From Gammaproteobacteria bacterium (GTDB lineage: Bacteria > Pseudomonadota > Gammaproteobacteria > Steroidobacterales > Steroidobacteraceae): DNA of 64,000 nucleotides. Both the position numbers and the translations under genes were made by a program. Under the pieces are notes generated by a model that was not told the DNA's origin, did not search any database, and saw nothing but the letters and a program-made list of their open reading frames with translations. The stretch spans positions 186,001-250,000 of the forward strand of contig JADJHU010000015.1 of the NCBI GenBank assembly GCA_016707425.1, in the 5' to 3' direction. Within the stretch, counting starts at the first letter, position 1. Each line of letters starts with the position of its first letter. Below, one piece after another: positions 62,751 through 64,000 of this stretch.

Positions 62751-63007
62751 GGGCTGTGCTCCGGAAACTCGCGTTCCAGCAGCGCGCGCAGCAGTTCGGC
62801 CACGGTCACGCCGCGCGTGAATGCCGATACCTTGATGCGGGCGCGCATGGCCGGTGTCACATCGAGCGTCAGGCGCGCGGTGTACAGATCGGCCTTCTGG
62901 ACGGCATCGGCATCGCCCTGCCGTATCCATGCCTCGGCCTGTGGGTTGGCAGGCGGACGCGCGCCAATGGCGATCCGTTTGCTGCGTGCACCGTTCACGG
63001 CACCCAC
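62747..63007 (-). CDS. Small DNA-binding-type protein next to parA (partition-associated)
   Basis: An 86-residue protein with a basic N-terminal tail (NGARSKRIAIGARPP) and a C-terminal ribbon-helix-helix-like pattern: YTARLTLDVTPAMRARIKV, then a helix ending LLRALLEREF. It overlaps parA by 13 bp and traF by 4 bp. In type Ib partition systems ParA is followed by such a small RHH protein (ParG-like) that replaces ParB. The assignment is by position and fold pattern. Confidence 0.75.
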   Translation of the reverse strand: MGAVNGARSKRIAIGARPPANPQAEAWIRQGDADAVQKADLYTARLTLDVTPAMRARIKVSAFTRGVTVAELLRALLEREFPEHSP

Positions 63008-63633
63008 CGCAGCAACTCGTCGGTGAGTGCCGCCACTTCACGCGCCGCGCTACCGTCCGGGAGGGTTTCGCGGGCGAGCCGGCCGGCCGCCACGCTATCG
63101 GCGAACACGATGCGCTGGCGCACTTCCGTATGCAGCGCCGGCAACGGCTGTTCGGCAAGCGCGCCGCGCGCTTCACGGCCTATGACGGTACGCGGGACGC
63201 GCCGATTGATGACGAAGGCCGCGCGCAGCGCCGGCCGAAACACCTGCGCCTCGCGGATCAGCGTCACCATCTCGGCGCTGGCCCACAAATCGTAGGGACT
63301 TGGCTGCACCGGGATCAACACACGATCCGCCGCGAGCAGCGCCGAGCGCGCCAGAGCCGCGATGCGTGGCGGGCCGTCGATGACGATGTGATCGCAACGC
63401 CGCGCGAGGTCCGGCGCCTCCTGGTGCAGCGTCTCCCGCGCAAGACCCACAGTGCTGAACAGGTGCGGCAAGCCCTGCTGACTGCGCCGCTGTGTCCAAT
63501 CGAGTGAGGAACCCTGCGGGTCGGCATCGAGCAGGATCACCTGCTGACCACGCAGCGCCAGTTCGCCGGCGATGTGCGTGGCGAGCGTGGTCTTGCCCAC
63601 GCCACCCTTCTGGTTCAGCAGCGCGACGATCAC
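62995..63633 (-). CDS. parA: ParA-family partition ATPase
   Basis: A 212-residue deviant Walker ATPase: LNQKGGVGKTTLATHIA near the N terminus, LLDADPQGSSLDW, and IVIDGPPRIAALARSAL. The GTG start at 63633 places VIVALLNQKGG at the N terminus, the usual form of the small plasmid ParAs; the longer reading to 63675 adds an odd leader. In an ICE it probably stabilises the excised circular form. Confidence 0.93.
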   Translation of the reverse strand: MIVALLNQKGGVGKTTLATHIAGELALRGQQVILLDADPQGSSLDWTQRRSQQGLPHLFSTVGLARETLHQEAPDLARRCDHIVIDGPPRIAALARSALLAADRVLIPVQPSPYDLWASAEMVTLIREAQVFRPALRAAFVINRRVPRTVIGREARGALAEQPLPALHTEVRQRIVFADSVAAGRLARETLPDGSAAREVAALTDELLRWVP

Positions 63634-63771
63634 GGCGCAGCTCCCGCGTACGGCAGCGGTGCGGCAGTTATCCACCGCGAGGCGGCGTCTCTGTAATCAG
63701 TTAGTGGTTTGGAGTTAGCAGAGTTAGAGCAACCGAAAATCCCCGCCGCCGTTGAACTTGGACGCAATCCG

Positions 63772-63835
63772 CACGCCTGATAGCACGATACGGACACGCC
63801 CGATAGCACGAGTCTGCCCACGCTCGATAGCACGA
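63772..63835 (-). repeat. Three iterons (probable replication origin or RepA-binding sites)
   Basis: Three copies of a 17-bp unit, CACGCYYGATAGCACGA on the plus strand, at 63772-63788, 63795-63811 and 63819-63835, a period of 23-24 bp (about two helical turns). They lie between the stop of repA (63860) and the start of parA. Regular spacing on one face of the helix is typical of initiator-binding iterons; they may also control parA. Confidence 0.8.
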
Positions 63836-63859
63836 TGCCATTGACAGCTTTTCCAGCCG

Positions 63860-64000
63860 TTATCCCCGTGCCGCGAACGGCACGGGACGAAACACCAGGA
63901 TCTCCGGTTCGCGCGGCCTGCGCTCGATGGACAGCACATAGCCGGGCAGCGATTGTCGCGCGACCAGCGCGCGCAGGTCGCAGGCGAAGTCGTAGGGCTT
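63860..64000 (-). CDS. repA: Replication initiator protein RepA, C-terminal end (cut by the window edge)
   Basis: The last 46 codons of a minus-strand gene that continues past the window: KPYDFACDLRALVARQ, then LPGYVLSIERRP and EILVFRPVPFAARG, stop TAA at 63860-63862. This matches, from memory, the C-terminal end of the RepA proteins of Tn4371-like ICEs and related plasmids. The adjacent iterons support a replication role. Only the end is visible, so the family call is moderate. Confidence 0.65.
   Translation of the reverse strand, partial: KPYDFACDLRALVARQSLPGYVLSIERRPREPEILVFRPVPFAARG

Larger units (their letters stand above)
33894..64000. mobile_element. Integrative and conjugative element, Tn4371-like (one end, continues beyond the window)
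   Basis: From the tRNA-Arg boundary to the window end nearly all recognisable genes are conjugation or plasmid-type. The order is DUF2274 - trbI-G-F-L-J-E-D-C-B - copG - traG - eexN-like, a LysR gene, a cargo region, then relaxase, oriT, traF, a small DNA-binding-type protein, parA, iterons and repA. This is the backbone order of Tn4371-type ICEs. The integrase, normally beyond repA, and the far attachment site are outside the window. The outer limit is uncertain: 33666-33816 may also be element-derived. Confidence 0.85.

Noticed and set aside
1..64000. CRISPR arrays, rRNA genes and phage structural genes
   Set aside because: Looked for regularly spaced repeats, rRNA motifs and phage gene patterns; none seen apart from the three iterons.

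Overview
The window is a high-GC proteobacterial chromosome segment (about 1-33.6 kb) followed by one end of an integrative and conjugative element (ICE; about 33.9 kb to beyond 64 kb). The host looks gammaproteobacterial, close to the Xanthomonadales/Steroidobacterales/Nevskiales group. The reasons are a carbamoyltransferase acting on acylated ornithine, the order polA - sRNA - engB - cytochrome c4 - dsbA known from Pseudomonas, and acyl-CoA and SDR genes of the kind found in lipid or steroid degraders. No 16S gene is present, so the assignment is tentative.

Host part. Arginine biosynthesis comes first (argD partial, an argF'-type carbamoyltransferase, argB, argH; +). Next are a lytic-transglycosylase-like lipoprotein and a stand-alone Lrp/AsnC sensor domain (-). 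Two blocks of CoA-ester catabolic genes follow (PaaG-like isomerase, carboxyltransferase, two acyl-CoA synthetases, three SDRs, an aldehyde dehydrogenase). Then come polyamine genes speD-speE and a YhaO/YhaN-type nuclease-ATPase pair (yhaN frameshifted), a MaoC-like hydratase, a GGDEF protein, a small membrane protein, lptM and polA. A Pat-type acyltransferase gene lies between polA and a predicted small RNA. That RNA has a sigma-E/AlgU-like promoter and a strong terminator, and sits where E. coli Spot 42 and Pseudomonas ErsA sit. engB, cytochrome c4, a dsbA-like lipoprotein gene and corA complete this part.

ICE. An intact tRNA-Arg(CCG), a broken 5' half-copy 190 bp upstream, and paired GTGACCA repeats on both sides mark the junction. 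Inward on the minus strand run a DUF2274 gene, trbI, G, F, L, J, E, D, C, B, a copG-like gene, traG, an EexN-like lipoprotein and a LysR regulator. This is the Tn4371-type order. trbJ to trbI carry about eleven single-base frameshifts, while trbE to traG are open. At the far end lie a MOBP-type relaxase, a likely oriT with a nic-like site, traF, a small DNA-binding-type gene, parA, three iterons and the end of repA. The integrase must lie outside the window.

Cargo (about 47.5-60 kb). I could not match this to a named system. It holds a two-component system, three transcription units preceded by the same 15-bp dyad (TAACAATTKCSGTTA), several secreted or lipoprotein products, and two paralogous proteins of an unrecognised domain. 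One paralogue is fused to a membrane PH-like domain, and the paralogues lie in different operons that share the dyad. This is the best candidate for an undescribed system: an ICE-borne envelope module controlled by its own two-component system.
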